In this document: one piece after another, positions 16,639 to 25,848 of the stretch | How the letters are laid out: every line of letters begins with the position of its first letter | How positions within the stretch are numbered: the stretch's first letter is position 1 | DNA from: Bradyrhizobium altum | GTDB taxonomy: Bacteria; Pseudomonadota; Alphaproteobacteria; Rhizobiales; Xanthobacteraceae | Assembly: GCF_020889705.1 (NCBI RefSeq) | Contig: NZ_JACMYP010000002.1 | Location: 124,001 to 188,000 of the forward strand | Direction of reading: 5' to 3' | Length of the DNA: 64,000 nt | Translations under genes and position numbers: made by a program | Notes under the pieces: generated by a model | Told to the model about the DNA's origin: nothing | Database searches by the model: none | Seen by the model: the letters and a program-made list of their open reading frames with translations, nothing else

Positions 16639-17551
16639 CGCCTCGAAACACCTGCTGTTCATCCTTGCGCCGCTGGTGGTGGTGTTCGCACTGCTGCCCG
16701 GCGTCTATCAGAACCATCTGCTGCTGTTCAACTTCGTGATCTTCCTGATCCTCGCGCAAGGCGTGAACATCATCTATGGCTTCACCGGCTATCTGCCGTT
16801 CGGCTATGTCGGCTTCTTCGGTGCCGGCGCCTACGGCTTTGCCATCATGGTGATGCATCTGCAGACGCCGGCGCCGCTGGCCGTACTGGTCGGCGGCGTC
16901 GTCGCGGTCGCGCTCGGCCTGTTGCTGACGCCGCTGCTGCGGCTGTCGGGCGCGTATTTTGCGATCGCCAACCTCGCGGCCTCGCTCGCCGTGCTGCACT
17001 TCGTCGCCAACCCCGCGCTGGAGGGGATCACCAAGGGCCCGTACGGCGTGTCGCTGACCGGCACGTTCAACCCGACCCATGCCTATTATGCAGCCGTCGT
17101 CGTCATGGCGCTGACGGTCGGCGCGGTGATCTATCTCAAGAACTCGCCATTCGGCCTGGCGCTGCAGGCCGTGCGCGAGGATGCGGTGTCGGCCTCGATG
17201 GCCGGCGTCAACATCATCAAGATGCGGGTGATTGCCTGGCTCGCCTCGGCGCTGGTCGCCGGTCTCGCCGGCGGCATCTACGCCTGGTACGTCTCGGTGT
17301 TCTATCCCGACAACGTGTTCTCCGGCGAGTTCAGCATCTTCGCGATCGTGTTCGCGCTGTTCGGCGGGGTTGCCACCATCACCGGACCGATCGTCGGCGT
17401 GCTGATCCTCTACGGCATCTACAATCTGATCGGCTTCACCACGCCGCAATATTTCCAGCTGATTTATGGCCTCCTGATCATGGGATTGGTCTTGTTCCTG
17501 CCCGCAGGCCTGGTGTCGCTGGCAACGCGCAGGGGGTGGCATGTCCCCTGA
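16631..17551 (+). CDS. Liv-type ABC transporter permease (LivM-like)
   Basis: A 306-residue membrane protein with the LivM signature FGYVGFFGAGAYGFA and many hydrophobic helices. The most plausible start is TTG 16631, which overlaps the livH stop by 8 bases and indicates translational coupling. It ends inside the start of the ATPase gene (11-base overlap). Confidence 0.9.
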   Translation: MPNASKHLLFILAPLVVVFALLPGVYQNHLLLFNFVIFLILAQGVNIIYGFTGYLPFGYVGFFGAGAYGFAIMVMHLQTPAPLAVLVGGVVAVALGLLLTPLLRLSGAYFAIANLAASLAVLHFVANPALEGITKGPYGVSLTGTFNPTHAYYAAVVVMALTVGAVIYLKNSPFGLALQAVREDAVSASMAGVNIIKMRVIAWLASALVAGLAGGIYAWYVSVFYPDNVFSGEFSIFAIVFALFGGVATITGPIVGVLILYGIYNLIGFTTPQYFQLIYGLLIMGLVLFLPAGLVSLATRRGWHVP

Positions 17552-18272
17552 GCAAAACTCCATCCTCAAGGTCTCGAAGCTGGTCAAGCGTTTCGGCGGC
17601 TTCCACGCGCTCGATGGCTTGAGCTTTCATGTAGTGCCCGGCGAGATCCTTGGCCTGGTCGGTCCGAACGGCTCCGGCAAGACCACGGCGATCAACGTGA
17701 TCTCGGGCCTTTACGCGCCTGACGGCGGTGAGGTCGTGTTCGACGGCGCATCCTCCGGCGGCGTCGCCTCGCACAAGCTCGTTCACCGCGGCATCAACCG
17801 CACCTTCCAGGTGCCAAAGCCGTTCCTGTCGCTCACGGTGCGCGAGAACATCCAGGTGGCGCTGGCCTATGGCGGCGCGACCGGTACGCCACCGTCGATC
17901 GCCGAGTTGCTCGAGGATTTCAGGCTGAAGGAGGTCGCCGACCGCCCCGCAGCCGATCTCAACAGTGCGCAGCAGAAGATGCTCGATCTCACCCGCGCGC
18001 TCGCCACGCGGCCGCGGCTGCTGCTGCTCGACGAGCTCGCCGCCGGTCTCAACCCGGCGGAGCTCGACTGGATCGCCGGCCGCATCAAGGCGCTGGCCGC
18101 GACTGGCATGGCGATCATCGTGGTCGAGCATCTGATGGGCTTCATCGAGCAGATCACCGACCGCGTCATCGTGCTCAATGCGGGCAAGGAGATCTTCGAA
18201 GGTACGCTCGCGACCGCGGTGCGCGAGCCACAGGTGATCGAGGTGTTCCTGGGAGGCGAGCATGCCCACTGA
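17541..18272 (+). CDS. Liv-type ABC transporter ATP-binding protein (LivG-like)
   Basis: A 243-residue ATPase with Walker A GPNGSGKTT, Walker B LLLLDELAAG and the LivG extension at LNPAELDWI. The signature loop reads LNSAQQK rather than LSGGQ, a relaxed form common in LivG-type subunits. It overlaps livM upstream and livF downstream by 11 bases each, so the five genes form one operon. Confidence 0.93.
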   Translation: MSPEQNSILKVSKLVKRFGGFHALDGLSFHVVPGEILGLVGPNGSGKTTAINVISGLYAPDGGEVVFDGASSGGVASHKLVHRGINRTFQVPKPFLSLTVRENIQVALAYGGATGTPPSIAELLEDFRLKEVADRPAADLNSAQQKMLDLTRALATRPRLLLLDELAAGLNPAELDWIAGRIKALAATGMAIIVVEHLMGFIEQITDRVIVLNAGKEIFEGTLATAVREPQVIEVFLGGEHAH

Positions 18273-18981
18273 TGCAGCGTCGCTTCTGGACGCCAGCGGC
18301 GTCGATGCCGGGTACGGCACCATGCAGGTGTTGTGGGGCGTCGATCTCGACGTCCGCCCCGGCGAGACCGTGCTGCTGCTCGGCGCCAATGGCGCGGGCA
18401 AGACCACCTTCCTGAAGTCGCTGGTCGGCCTGATCGAAGCCCGCAGCGGCCACATCAAGCTCGGCGGCGAGGACATCACCAGGATGCGATCGTCCGACCG
18501 CATGAAGCGCGGCATGACCTACATGTCGGAGCTCGCGGTGTTTCCCGATCTGTCGATCGAGGAGAACATCCGGGTCGGCGCGCAGGCGCTCGGCCATGCC
18601 AATCCGGGCGCGCGGGTCGACGAACTGTACGGCCTGTTTCCGGTGCTGCGCGACAAGCGCCGCGATCCGGCCTCCAGCCTGTCCGGCGGCCAACGCAAGA
18701 TGCTGGGCATCGCCAAGGCGCTGTCGGCCGAGCCGAAGCTGCTGGTCATGGACGAGCCTTCGGCCGGGCTGTCGCCGCTGTTCGTCAAGGAGGTGCTTCG
18801 CGCCTTGTCGAGCCTGCAGGGCCGCGGCTTGGCGCTCTTGATCGCCGAGCAAAATATCGGTTTCCTTGAGATTGCCACCCGCGTATTCGTGCTGGAAGGC
18901 GGGCGGATCCGCTTCTCCGGCTCGGTTGCCGAGATGAGCGGCAATGAAGAACTGCACCGGGCCTATTTCGGGCTGAAGTGA
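18262..18981 (+). CDS. Liv-type ABC transporter ATP-binding protein (LivF-like)
   Basis: A 239-residue ATPase with Walker A GANGAGKTT, canonical signature LSGGQRK and Walker B LLVMDEPSAG followed by LSPLF, typical of LivF. GGGAGGCGAGC precedes the ATG inside the livG reading frame. It completes the transporter whose binding protein starts at 14422. Confidence 0.93.
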   Translation: MPTDAASLLDASGVDAGYGTMQVLWGVDLDVRPGETVLLLGANGAGKTTFLKSLVGLIEARSGHIKLGGEDITRMRSSDRMKRGMTYMSELAVFPDLSIEENIRVGAQALGHANPGARVDELYGLFPVLRDKRRDPASSLSGGQRKMLGIAKALSAEPKLLVMDEPSAGLSPLFVKEVLRALSSLQGRGLALLIAEQNIGFLEIATRVFVLEGGRIRFSGSVAEMSGNEELHRAYFGLK

Positions 18982-19091
18982 TGCCGGCGCACCGGTCTGG
19001 AAATCGGCGCCGGTTCGCGCGACAATCAACCGCAAGACCTTTTGAATTGCCAGCCAGCAAGCCGTGAAGTGCAAGCCGTAAAGTGAAAGCC

Positions 19092-20441
19092 ATGCCCAAA
19101 AATCCGACACTCGCCTCCCTTGCCGCCGACCTCGCCAGCGGCGCGACCTCCGCCCGCAAGCTCGTCGAGCAATGCATCGCCAGGATCGCCGATCCGGCGG
19201 GCGAGGGGCAGCGCACCTTCATCCGTGTCGACCGCGACGCCGCGCTGGAGGCCGCCGACGCCATGGACCGGCTGCGCAAGGCCAATGCGGCGCCGTCACC
19301 CTTTGCCGGCATCCCGGTCTCGATCAAAGACCTGTTCGACATCAAGGGGCAGGTGACGCGCGCAGGCTCCCGGGCGCTGGATGATTCCGCGCCGGCGGAT
19401 GCCGATGCGCCCGCCGTGGCGCGGCTCAAGCGCGCCGGCTTCATCGTGATCGGCCGCACCAACATGACCGAGTTCGCCTATTCCGGCATCGGCATCAATC
19501 CGCATTACGGCACGCCGAAGAGCGCCTGGAACCGGAGCGTCGGCCATGTGCCCGGCGGCTCGTCCTCGGGCGCTGCGGTCTCGATCGCCGACGGCATGGC
19601 GTTCGGCGCGCTCGGCACCGACACCGGCGGCTCCTGCCGGATTCCGGCCGCCTTCAACGGCATCGTGGGCTACAAGCCGACGCAGCGCCGGATTCCGCTC
19701 GATGGCGGCGTGCCGCTGTCGTTCACGCTCGACAGCTACGGCCCGCTGGCCAATTCAGTCGCCTGCTGTGCCGCGCTCGATGCGGTGCTGGCCGACGAGC
19801 CGGTGACGCCGGTCACTCCGCGGCCGGTGAAGGGCATGCGGCTCGCGGTACCGACCACGGTCGTGCTCGACGACCTCGACGATGCCGTCGCAAAGACCTT
19901 CGAGCGTGCGCTGGCGACGTTGTCGCGCGCCGGCGCCTTGATCGAGCGGATCGAGGTGCCCGAACTGCTCGATGTCGGCGTGATGAACACCAAGGGCGGG
20001 TTTTCCGCGGCCGAGAGCTATGCCTGGCACCGTTTCCTGCTGGCCAGCAAGGGCGACATCTACGATCCGCGTGTCGCGGTGCGGATCCAGCGCGGCGAGG
20101 GATTTCTTGCCGCCGACTATATCGACATCATCAACGCGCGGCGGTCGTTCATCGCCCGGACCGAGGCGCGGATCGCGCCCTATGACGCGATGGTGCTGCC
20201 GACCACGGCGAACCTGCCGCCGACTATCGCCAGCCTCGCCGACGACAAGGCGTTCGCCACGGAGAATTTGCGAGCGCTGCGCAATCCCTCGCTGATCAAC
20301 GTGCTCGATGGCTGCGCCATCTCGCTGCCCGCGCATCGCGAGGGCGAAGCGCCGGTTGGCCTGATGCTCGCCGCCGCGGGCGGTTCGGATCGCCATATCT
20401 TCGAGCTTGCCGCCGGAATGGAGACTGTCATCCGTGTTTGA
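19092..20441 (+). CDS. amidase (amidase-signature family)
   Basis: A 449-residue hydrolase with the Ser-cisSer-Lys triad of the amidase-signature family: lysine in VSIKDLFD, the cis serine in PGGSSSGAAV and the nucleophile serine in GTDTGGSCRIPAAF. It hydrolyses a C-N amide bond in the cytoplasm. The length fits GatA-like small-molecule amidases, not a GatCAB subunit, because no gatB or gatC is present. ATG 19092 is preferred over an in-frame GTG at 19083; neither has a strong ribosome site. The stop lies inside the next gene. The Liv transporter upstream may import its substrate. Confidence 0.9.
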   Translation: MPKNPTLASLAADLASGATSARKLVEQCIARIADPAGEGQRTFIRVDRDAALEAADAMDRLRKANAAPSPFAGIPVSIKDLFDIKGQVTRAGSRALDDSAPADADAPAVARLKRAGFIVIGRTNMTEFAYSGIGINPHYGTPKSAWNRSVGHVPGGSSSGAAVSIADGMAFGALGTDTGGSCRIPAAFNGIVGYKPTQRRIPLDGGVPLSFTLDSYGPLANSVACCAALDAVLADEPVTPVTPRPVKGMRLAVPTTVVLDDLDDAVAKTFERALATLSRAGALIERIEVPELLDVGVMNTKGGFSAAESYAWHRFLLASKGDIYDPRVAVRIQRGEGFLAADYIDIINARRSFIARTEARIAPYDAMVLPTTANLPPTIASLADDKAFATENLRALRNPSLINVLDGCAISLPAHREGEAPVGLMLAAAGGSDRHIFELAAGMETVIRV

Positions 20442-21120
20442 TCTCACCTTCAATGTCGATGACAAGGGCGTCGCGACGCCGCTCACGCTCGAAATCAAGC
20501 AGGCCGTGATCGCCGGCTGGACCGGCCGCGATCCGGTGGCGCGCGACAAGCACATCGCCGAGCTCGAAGCGCTCGGCATCGCACGGCCCGCGACGACGCC
20601 GATCTATTACCGCTGCTCGGCGCGCCGGCTGACCTTTGCCGACACCATCGAGGTCTGCGGCGAGGATTCGAGCGGCGAGGTCGAGTTCGTGCTGATCGGC
20701 TGGCAGGGCCGCACCTTCGTCGGCTGCGGCTCCGATCATACCGACCGCAAGGTCGAGAGCTACAGCGTCACGGTGTCGAAGCAGATGTGCGACAAGCCTG
20801 TCGCGTCAGAGCTGTGGGAACTCGAGGACGTCATCGATCATTGGGACCAGCTCATCCTGCGGTCCTGGGCCACAATTGGCGGCCAGCGCGTGCTCTACCA
20901 GGAGGGCACGCTCGATCACATGCTGCCGGTGAAGGACCTGATCGCGCGCGGCTTCGACAAAGGTGCGCTGCCCGACGGCTGCGCCATGTTCGGCGGCACC
21001 TTCGCGGCCAAGGGCGGCATCCGCCCCGCCAGCCGCTTCGAGTTCGAGCTGGAAGACCCGGTGCTGAAGCGGAAGATCAGCCACGGCTACGACGTGGTGA
21101 CGCTGCCGGTCAGGGGCTGA
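20434..21120 (+). CDS. DUF2848 family protein
   Basis: A 228-residue protein of unknown function, recognised as DUF2848 from its overall layout (GWTGRDPVARDKHIAELEALG, YRCSARRLT, GCGSDHTDR, GCAMFGGTFAAKGG). The start is taken as GTG 20434, giving an 8-base overlap with the amidase stop and a GGAG about nine bases upstream. The tight coupling suggests that it acts on the product or substrate of the amidase. Some residues (a GSDHTDR segment, conserved glutamates) could be catalytic, but no activity can be assigned from sequence. Confidence 0.78.
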   Translation: MFDLTFNVDDKGVATPLTLEIKQAVIAGWTGRDPVARDKHIAELEALGIARPATTPIYYRCSARRLTFADTIEVCGEDSSGEVEFVLIGWQGRTFVGCGSDHTDRKVESYSVTVSKQMCDKPVASELWELEDVIDHWDQLILRSWATIGGQRVLYQEGTLDHMLPVKDLIARGFDKGALPDGCAMFGGTFAAKGGIRPASRFEFELEDPVLKRKISHGYDVVTLPVRG

Positions 21121-21170
21121 TTTCCTTCCGCGCGTGATCCTGTCGAAAGCTAGTCGGCACTTCCTCCGCA

Positions 21171-21288
21171 CGTCGTCCCTGCGAAAGCAGGGACCCATAC
21201 GCCGCTGCTTTCGTAAGGGGCACGCGGCCGGACGGCCTTCTTACAACCGGCACCTGTGGTTATGGGTCCCTGCTTTCGCAGGGACGAC
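21171..21288. repeat. family A palindromic repeat (copy 5)
   Basis: Ends CGTCGTCCCTGCGAAAG and CTTTCGCAGGGACGAC are perfect inverted repeats, with facing ACCCATA and TATGGGTCCC. It occupies the gap between DUF2848 and the 2OG oxygenase. Confidence 0.88.
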
Positions 21289-21371
21289 ACCGTGATTGTG
21301 GCACCGTTCTCGGCATATTTAGATCGGAAATCGGGTGGCGCCAGCTGCGCTCAAGGGCCAGATTCCGCCCC

Positions 21372-22115
21372 ATGACAGCAACAGCCAGAACCATCACCCG
21401 CCCGACCACCAGCATTCCCGCCCGCGTTGACGCGCTCGACTGGGACCAGATCACGACCGACCTCGACGGACAGGGCTGCGCGGTCCTTGGCGGCCTGCTG
21501 AAGCCAGAGGAATGCGATGCCATCGCCGCGCTCTATCCCGATGACGGCCGGTTCCGCAGCCGGGTCGTGATGGGCCGCCATGGCTTCGGCCGCGGCGAGT
21601 ACAAGTACTTCTCCTATCCGCTGCCGGACCTGATCGCGGAGCTGCGGCCGGCGCTGTATGCGCGGCTGACCGCCACCGCCAATCGCTGGAACGAGACGAT
21701 GGGGATCGAGATCAGCTATGCGCCGTCGCACGCGGCGTTCCTGAAGCGCTGCCATGAGGCCGGGCAGACGCGGCCGACGCCGCTGCTGCTGCAATATGGC
21801 GAGGACGACTATAATTGCCTGCACCAGGATCTCTATGGCGAGCACGTATTCCCGATCCAGGTCGCGATCCTGCTGTCGCAGCCGGGGCGCGATTTCACCG
21901 GCGGCGAGTTCGTGCTGACCGAGCAGCGGCCGCGGATGCAGTCGCGGCCCGAGGTGGTGCCGCTGACCAAGGGCGATGCGGTGGCCTTTGCCGTGCATCA
22001 TCGTCCGGTGCAGGGGACGCGCGGGCCGTATCGTGTCAATCTGCGCCACGGCGTCAGCCGGATCAGGTCCGGCCATCGCCACACCGTTGGTGTGATCTTC
22101 CACGACGCAAAGTGA
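21372..22115 (+). CDS. 2-oxoglutarate/Fe(II)-dependent oxygenase, prolyl-4-hydroxylase-like
   Basis: A 247-residue protein with a double-stranded beta-helix fold inferred from the iron ligands H151 and D153 in CLHQDLYG and the distal His/Arg region NLRHGVSRI (H226, R230). It would couple 2-oxoglutarate decarboxylation to hydroxylation of an unknown substrate. The alkB gene follows almost without a gap (stop at 22115, alkB starting 22116-22128), so the pair is co-transcribed. The association with a nucleic-acid demethylase suggests a repair or RNA/protein-modification role (inference). Confidence 0.82.
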   Translation: MTATARTITRPTTSIPARVDALDWDQITTDLDGQGCAVLGGLLKPEECDAIAALYPDDGRFRSRVVMGRHGFGRGEYKYFSYPLPDLIAELRPALYARLTATANRWNETMGIEISYAPSHAAFLKRCHEAGQTRPTPLLLQYGEDDYNCLHQDLYGEHVFPIQVAILLSQPGRDFTGGEFVLTEQRPRMQSRPEVVPLTKGDAVAFAVHHRPVQGTRGPYRVNLRHGVSRIRSGHRHTVGVIFHDAK

Positions 22116-22127
22116 GTGTGCAGAGGC

Positions 22128-22781
22128 GTGGCTGCTGATCTGTTCGAGACCATTGGCGATGCACGGCCGCCGCGCGAGACCATCGCGGACGGCGCGGTGC
22201 TGTTGCGCGGCTTTGTCCGGGCGTTCGAAGCCGAGCTGATCCCGGCCTTGCGCGTCATCGTCAAGCAGGCGCCGTTCCGGCATCTGATCACGCCGGGCGG
22301 CCACCGGATGTCGGTAGCGATGACCAATTGCGGCAGCGTCGGTTGGGTCTCCGACGCGAGCGGCTATCGCTATGATCCAATCGATCCTGACACCGGACAG
22401 CCCTGGCCGGCGATGCCGGAGGTGTTGCGCAGGCTCGCCGCCGATGCGGCTGACGCGGCCGGCTTCAACGGCTTCGCGCCGGAGGCCTGCCTGATCAACC
22501 GCTACGTCCCCGGTGCGAAACTGTCTCTGCATCAGGACAAGGACGAGCTTGATTACGGCGCGCCGATCGTCTCGATTTCGCTCGGGCTGCCCGCGATTTT
22601 CATGTTCGGCGGCCTGAAACGCAGCGATACGCCGCGCCGCTATCGGCTCGAACATGGCGACGTCGCGGTATGGGGTGGACCGTCACGGTTGTTTTATCAC
22701 GGCGTGGCAGCGCTCGCCGAGGGCGAGCACAGCATGCTCGGCCGCCAGCGCATCAATTTGACTTTCCGCAAGGTGCGCTAG
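22128..22781 (+). CDS. alkB: AlkB, alpha-ketoglutarate-dependent DNA/RNA alkylation repair dioxygenase
   Basis: A 217-residue AlkB with iron ligands H135 and D137 (LHQDKDE) and H191 (FYHGVA), and the 2-oxoglutarate-binding arginines R208 and R214 in RINLTFRK. Each residue lies four positions from its equivalent in the 216-residue E. coli enzyme, so the protein is complete. It removes 1-methyladenine and 3-methylcytosine oxidatively. I chose GTG 22128, giving an N-terminus MAADLF that matches the MLDLF start of E. coli AlkB; GTG 22116 is possible. It is paired with the 2OG oxygenase upstream. Confidence 0.95.
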   Translation: MAADLFETIGDARPPRETIADGAVLLRGFVRAFEAELIPALRVIVKQAPFRHLITPGGHRMSVAMTNCGSVGWVSDASGYRYDPIDPDTGQPWPAMPEVLRRLAADAADAAGFNGFAPEACLINRYVPGAKLSLHQDKDELDYGAPIVSISLGLPAIFMFGGLKRSDTPRRYRLEHGDVAVWGGPSRLFYHGVAALAEGEHSMLGRQRINLTFRKVR

Positions 22782-22984
22782 CTATTGTGCGGCGACGGCG
22801 GTTGCATTATTTCGGAATAATCAAAATATACTTCTGATTTGCCCGACGCGTCAAGCGCTATTCCGAGTGCCAGTGGCCGGCTGCTCCTTTGCATGGGGTT
22901 GTTTTCGATATTTTGGCAGCGCGTACCTTTGCTTGGTCGACCAAAGGCCTCCCGCAAATGGGAGAGCTGGTCTAAACTTCGCCC

Positions 22985-24199
22985 ATGACCATCGAGGCCG
23001 ACCGCGCCGTCAACCGCACCGGCGTCTATCTCGCGGTGCTGCAGCTCGTATTCACGCTGGGCTGGACGACCTATCTGATTTACCTGCCAAAGCTGTGCGC
23101 CGAGGTCGGCATAGCGCCCACAACCGTGATCCTGATCCTGATGCTGGATCAGGGCATCTTCACCATCACCGACACCGCGATGGGCATGGCCGCCGACAGG
23201 ATCTCGCTTCTGATCGGACGCCTTGGCGTGTTTGTCGGCGTGCTCGCGGCGATCTCCTGTGCCGCCTTCGTCGCGCTGCCTTACGTGGCCGGCAGCGGGC
23301 CGGGCGCAAAGGCCTGGCTGATGGCGTTGATCGTGATCTGGGCGATCACGTCGTCGGCCTTGCGCGCGCCGCCGTTGACGTTGCTCGGAAAATATCGCGC
23401 GCAGCCGTCGGTTCCGTTCCTCGCCGCGCTGGCGATGCTGGGCTACGGCATCGCCGGTGCGGTCTCGCCCTATCTCGCCGTCGTGCTGCGCAACCAGGAT
23501 GCGCGGCTGCCGTTCGTGCTGTCGGGCGCCGTGCTGCTGTTGACCGCGGTGGCGTTCTCAGGGATCGAGCGCCGCGTCGCGGAGGAAGCGCAGCCGGAGC
23601 GCCTGGCGCCACCGGCAAAGCGGCTCGGGGCGGTGCCGATGTTCCTGATCGCGTCGATGGTGCTGCTCTCGCTCGGCTATCAGCTGCACTTCAACATCAA
23701 CAGCGTCCCGTTCTACTTGCACTTTGCCAAGCCGGACAGTCTGCAATGGCTGATGCCGGTGTTCTGGATCGGCTTCAACATCGCGATGTTTCCGGCAAGC
23801 ATCGTCGTCAAGCATCGCGGCGGCCTGATCGTGATGGGCGCGGCGGGGCTGCTCGGCGCATTCGCCATCGTCGGCGCGGAGATCGCCGGAAGCCTCAATG
23901 CCCTGATCGTGGCGCAATTCATGGCGGGAGCCGCCTGGGGCTGCATGCTGATGAGCGCAGTGTCCGCTGCGCTTGCGATCGGAGAGACCGGCGCGGAAGG
24001 CAAGGTCACCGGGCTCGTGTTCTCCGCGCTGGCGCTCGCGACCTTTGCGCGGATGGCCGCGGTCGCGGGCGGCCTGCAGAAGATACCGGACTATGCGCCG
24101 CTGGTGCATTGGGCGCCGGTCGCCTGCTGGTCGGTCGCCGGCGCCGGCCTGCTCGTGATCGCCGCGTCGCGGCTGCAACGCGGCGTGAAAAATGCCTAA
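22985..24199 (+). CDS. MFS-type transporter
   Basis: A 404-residue polytopic membrane protein with about 12 hydrophobic helices, long central loop and major-facilitator layout (motif-like MGMAADRISLLIGR between helices 2 and 3). No substrate motif was recognised. It ends in a 4-base overlap with the convergent TPP-enzyme gene. The gap upstream (22782-22984) contains no obvious gene. Confidence 0.8.
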   Translation: MTIEADRAVNRTGVYLAVLQLVFTLGWTTYLIYLPKLCAEVGIAPTTVILILMLDQGIFTITDTAMGMAADRISLLIGRLGVFVGVLAAISCAAFVALPYVAGSGPGAKAWLMALIVIWAITSSALRAPPLTLLGKYRAQPSVPFLAALAMLGYGIAGAVSPYLAVVLRNQDARLPFVLSGAVLLLTAVAFSGIERRVAEEAQPERLAPPAKRLGAVPMFLIASMVLLSLGYQLHFNINSVPFYLHFAKPDSLQWLMPVFWIGFNIAMFPASIVVKHRGGLIVMGAAGLLGAFAIVGAEIAGSLNALIVAQFMAGAAWGCMLMSAVSAALAIGETGAEGKVTGLVFSALALATFARMAAVAGGLQKIPDYAPLVHWAPVACWSVAGAGLLVIAASRLQRGVKNA

Positions 24200-25824
24200 T
24201 TGTTCCTCGCGGGATGGATGAACGCCCAGGGGCTGACTTCCGAATCCGTCGGCACTTCCACCGAGATCACATAGGGGCCGCCATCGGCCAGCGCCTTCTC
24301 CAGTACGGGTCGGAAATGATCCGGCGAGGTGACGCGCGCAGCGCCGACACCGAAGGACTCCGCGAGCTTGACGAAATCAGGATTGACCAGGTCGGAGGCA
24401 ACGACACGGCCGTCGAAGCGCTCGCGCTGGTCGCGGCGGACATTGCCATAGGCGTTGTTGTTGAACACCAAGGTCACCACGCCGATCTTGAACTGCACGG
24501 CAGTGGCGAGCTCCTGCACGCCGAACATGAAACCGCCGTCGCCGGTGATCGCGACCACCGGTTTATTGGGGTTGGCGACCTTGGCGCCGAGCGCGGTCGG
24601 GAAGCCCGAGCCGAGCGTGCCCTGATAGCCCGACGTGACGAAAGTGCGCGGCTCGTAGATCGGAAAGCCGTACCAGGAGGCGAAGCCGACTTGCGACAGC
24701 TCGTCGGTGACGATGGCGTTCGCCGGCAGCACCTCGCGCAGGATCTTCAGATAGGCCATCTGCGGCTGGATGCGCTGGATCTCCTGGGCGGTGGCCGCGG
24801 TCGCCTCGCGGATCGCGGCGCGGCGGCCGGAGGTCTTGCTGTAGCCCGCCTTGCGCACGGCCGCGATGAGGTCGGCGGTGCCGGCCTTGGCGTCCGCGAT
24901 CACGCCGGCGTCGGCCGGCCAGCGGCGCAGCTCGACCGGATCGATGTCGATGCGCACGCATTTCAGGCCGGCCGGCTGATAAGGCCAGCGCGACATGGTC
25001 GGCAGCTCCATGCGCGTGCCGATGCCGATCATCAGATCGGTCTTTGGCCATAGCTTGTAGGCCGCGGCCATGGTGAGCCCGAGTTCATGCGCGTTGGAGA
25101 CGATGCCGCGGCCGCTGCGGAAAGCGACCACTGGCGCATCGATCATCTCGGCGAGCTCGAGGATCTCCTCGCGGGCCTCGATAGCGCCGCTGCCGACGAA
25201 AATCATCGGCGCCTTGCTGCCGGCGATCAGATCGGCGGCAGCCTTGACGCGGTCAGGATCGGGCTGCGGCGCAGGCAATGGATCGAACGGTTTGACCGGG
25301 GCAACCTGGGTGCGCTGGGTGAAGACGTCCCAGGGCATCTCCAGCGATGCGGGACCGCGCCGGCCCGACAGCATTTCCTGGAATGCACGCGACACCATCG
25401 CGGGTGCGTTGTCAGGATATTCGATCCGGTCGGCCCATTTCACGAAGGTGCGCAGCGTCGCAAGCTGGTCCGGCATCTCGTGCAGATGGCCGCGGCCCTT
25501 GCCGAGAAATTGCGTCGGTACCTGGCCGGTCAGGCACAGCACCGGCTCGTTGCAGCCGAATGCGGTCAGCAGCGCCGCCGAGGCGTTGAGCACGCCGGGA
25601 CCGGGCACCACGCTGAACACGCCGGGCTTGCCAGAGGAGCGGGCATAGCCGAACGCCATGTAGCCGCAGGCCTGCTCGTGCCGGGCGCCGATCACCTTGA
25701 GCTGCGCCTGGTGGAAGGCATCGAACAGGCCATAGATCTGCGCGCCGGGCAGGCCGAACACGGTGTCGACGCCGTGGGCGACGAGGCCGTTGACGATCGC
25801 TTTGCCGCCGGATGTTGAGGTCAT
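24196..25824 (-). CDS. thiamine-pyrophosphate-dependent enzyme, acetolactate-synthase-like
   Basis: A 542-residue TPP enzyme with the three-domain layout of acetolactate synthase, benzoylformate decarboxylase and relatives. The cofactor-activating glutamate is E50 in RHEQACGYMA. The ThDP motif is GDGGF near residue 425, followed by FNNNAYGNVRRD. It could decarboxylate a 2-oxo acid. ATG 25824 is chosen; a GTG at 25836 is possible. It is the last gene of the homoprotocatechuate operon, 24 bases after the FAH-family gene. TPP enzymes are not part of the standard pathway, so its substrate is an open question. Confidence 0.85.
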   Translation of the reverse strand: MTSTSGGKAIVNGLVAHGVDTVFGLPGAQIYGLFDAFHQAQLKVIGARHEQACGYMAFGYARSSGKPGVFSVVPGPGVLNASAALLTAFGCNEPVLCLTGQVPTQFLGKGRGHLHEMPDQLATLRTFVKWADRIEYPDNAPAMVSRAFQEMLSGRRGPASLEMPWDVFTQRTQVAPVKPFDPLPAPQPDPDRVKAAADLIAGSKAPMIFVGSGAIEAREEILELAEMIDAPVVAFRSGRGIVSNAHELGLTMAAAYKLWPKTDLMIGIGTRMELPTMSRWPYQPAGLKCVRIDIDPVELRRWPADAGVIADAKAGTADLIAAVRKAGYSKTSGRRAAIREATAATAQEIQRIQPQMAYLKILREVLPANAIVTDELSQVGFASWYGFPIYEPRTFVTSGYQGTLGSGFPTALGAKVANPNKPVVAITGDGGFMFGVQELATAVQFKIGVVTLVFNNNAYGNVRRDQRERFDGRVVASDLVNPDFVKLAESFGVGAARVTSPDHFRPVLEKALADGGPYVISVEVPTDSEVSPWAFIHPARNN

Positions 25825-25848
25825 GGCACTGTCCACTTGCTTGTGAGG

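Noticed and set aside
17541..18272. LivG signature LNSAQQK as a sign of a dead ATPase
   Set aside because: LivG-type subunits commonly have a relaxed signature loop; Walker A and B are intact.
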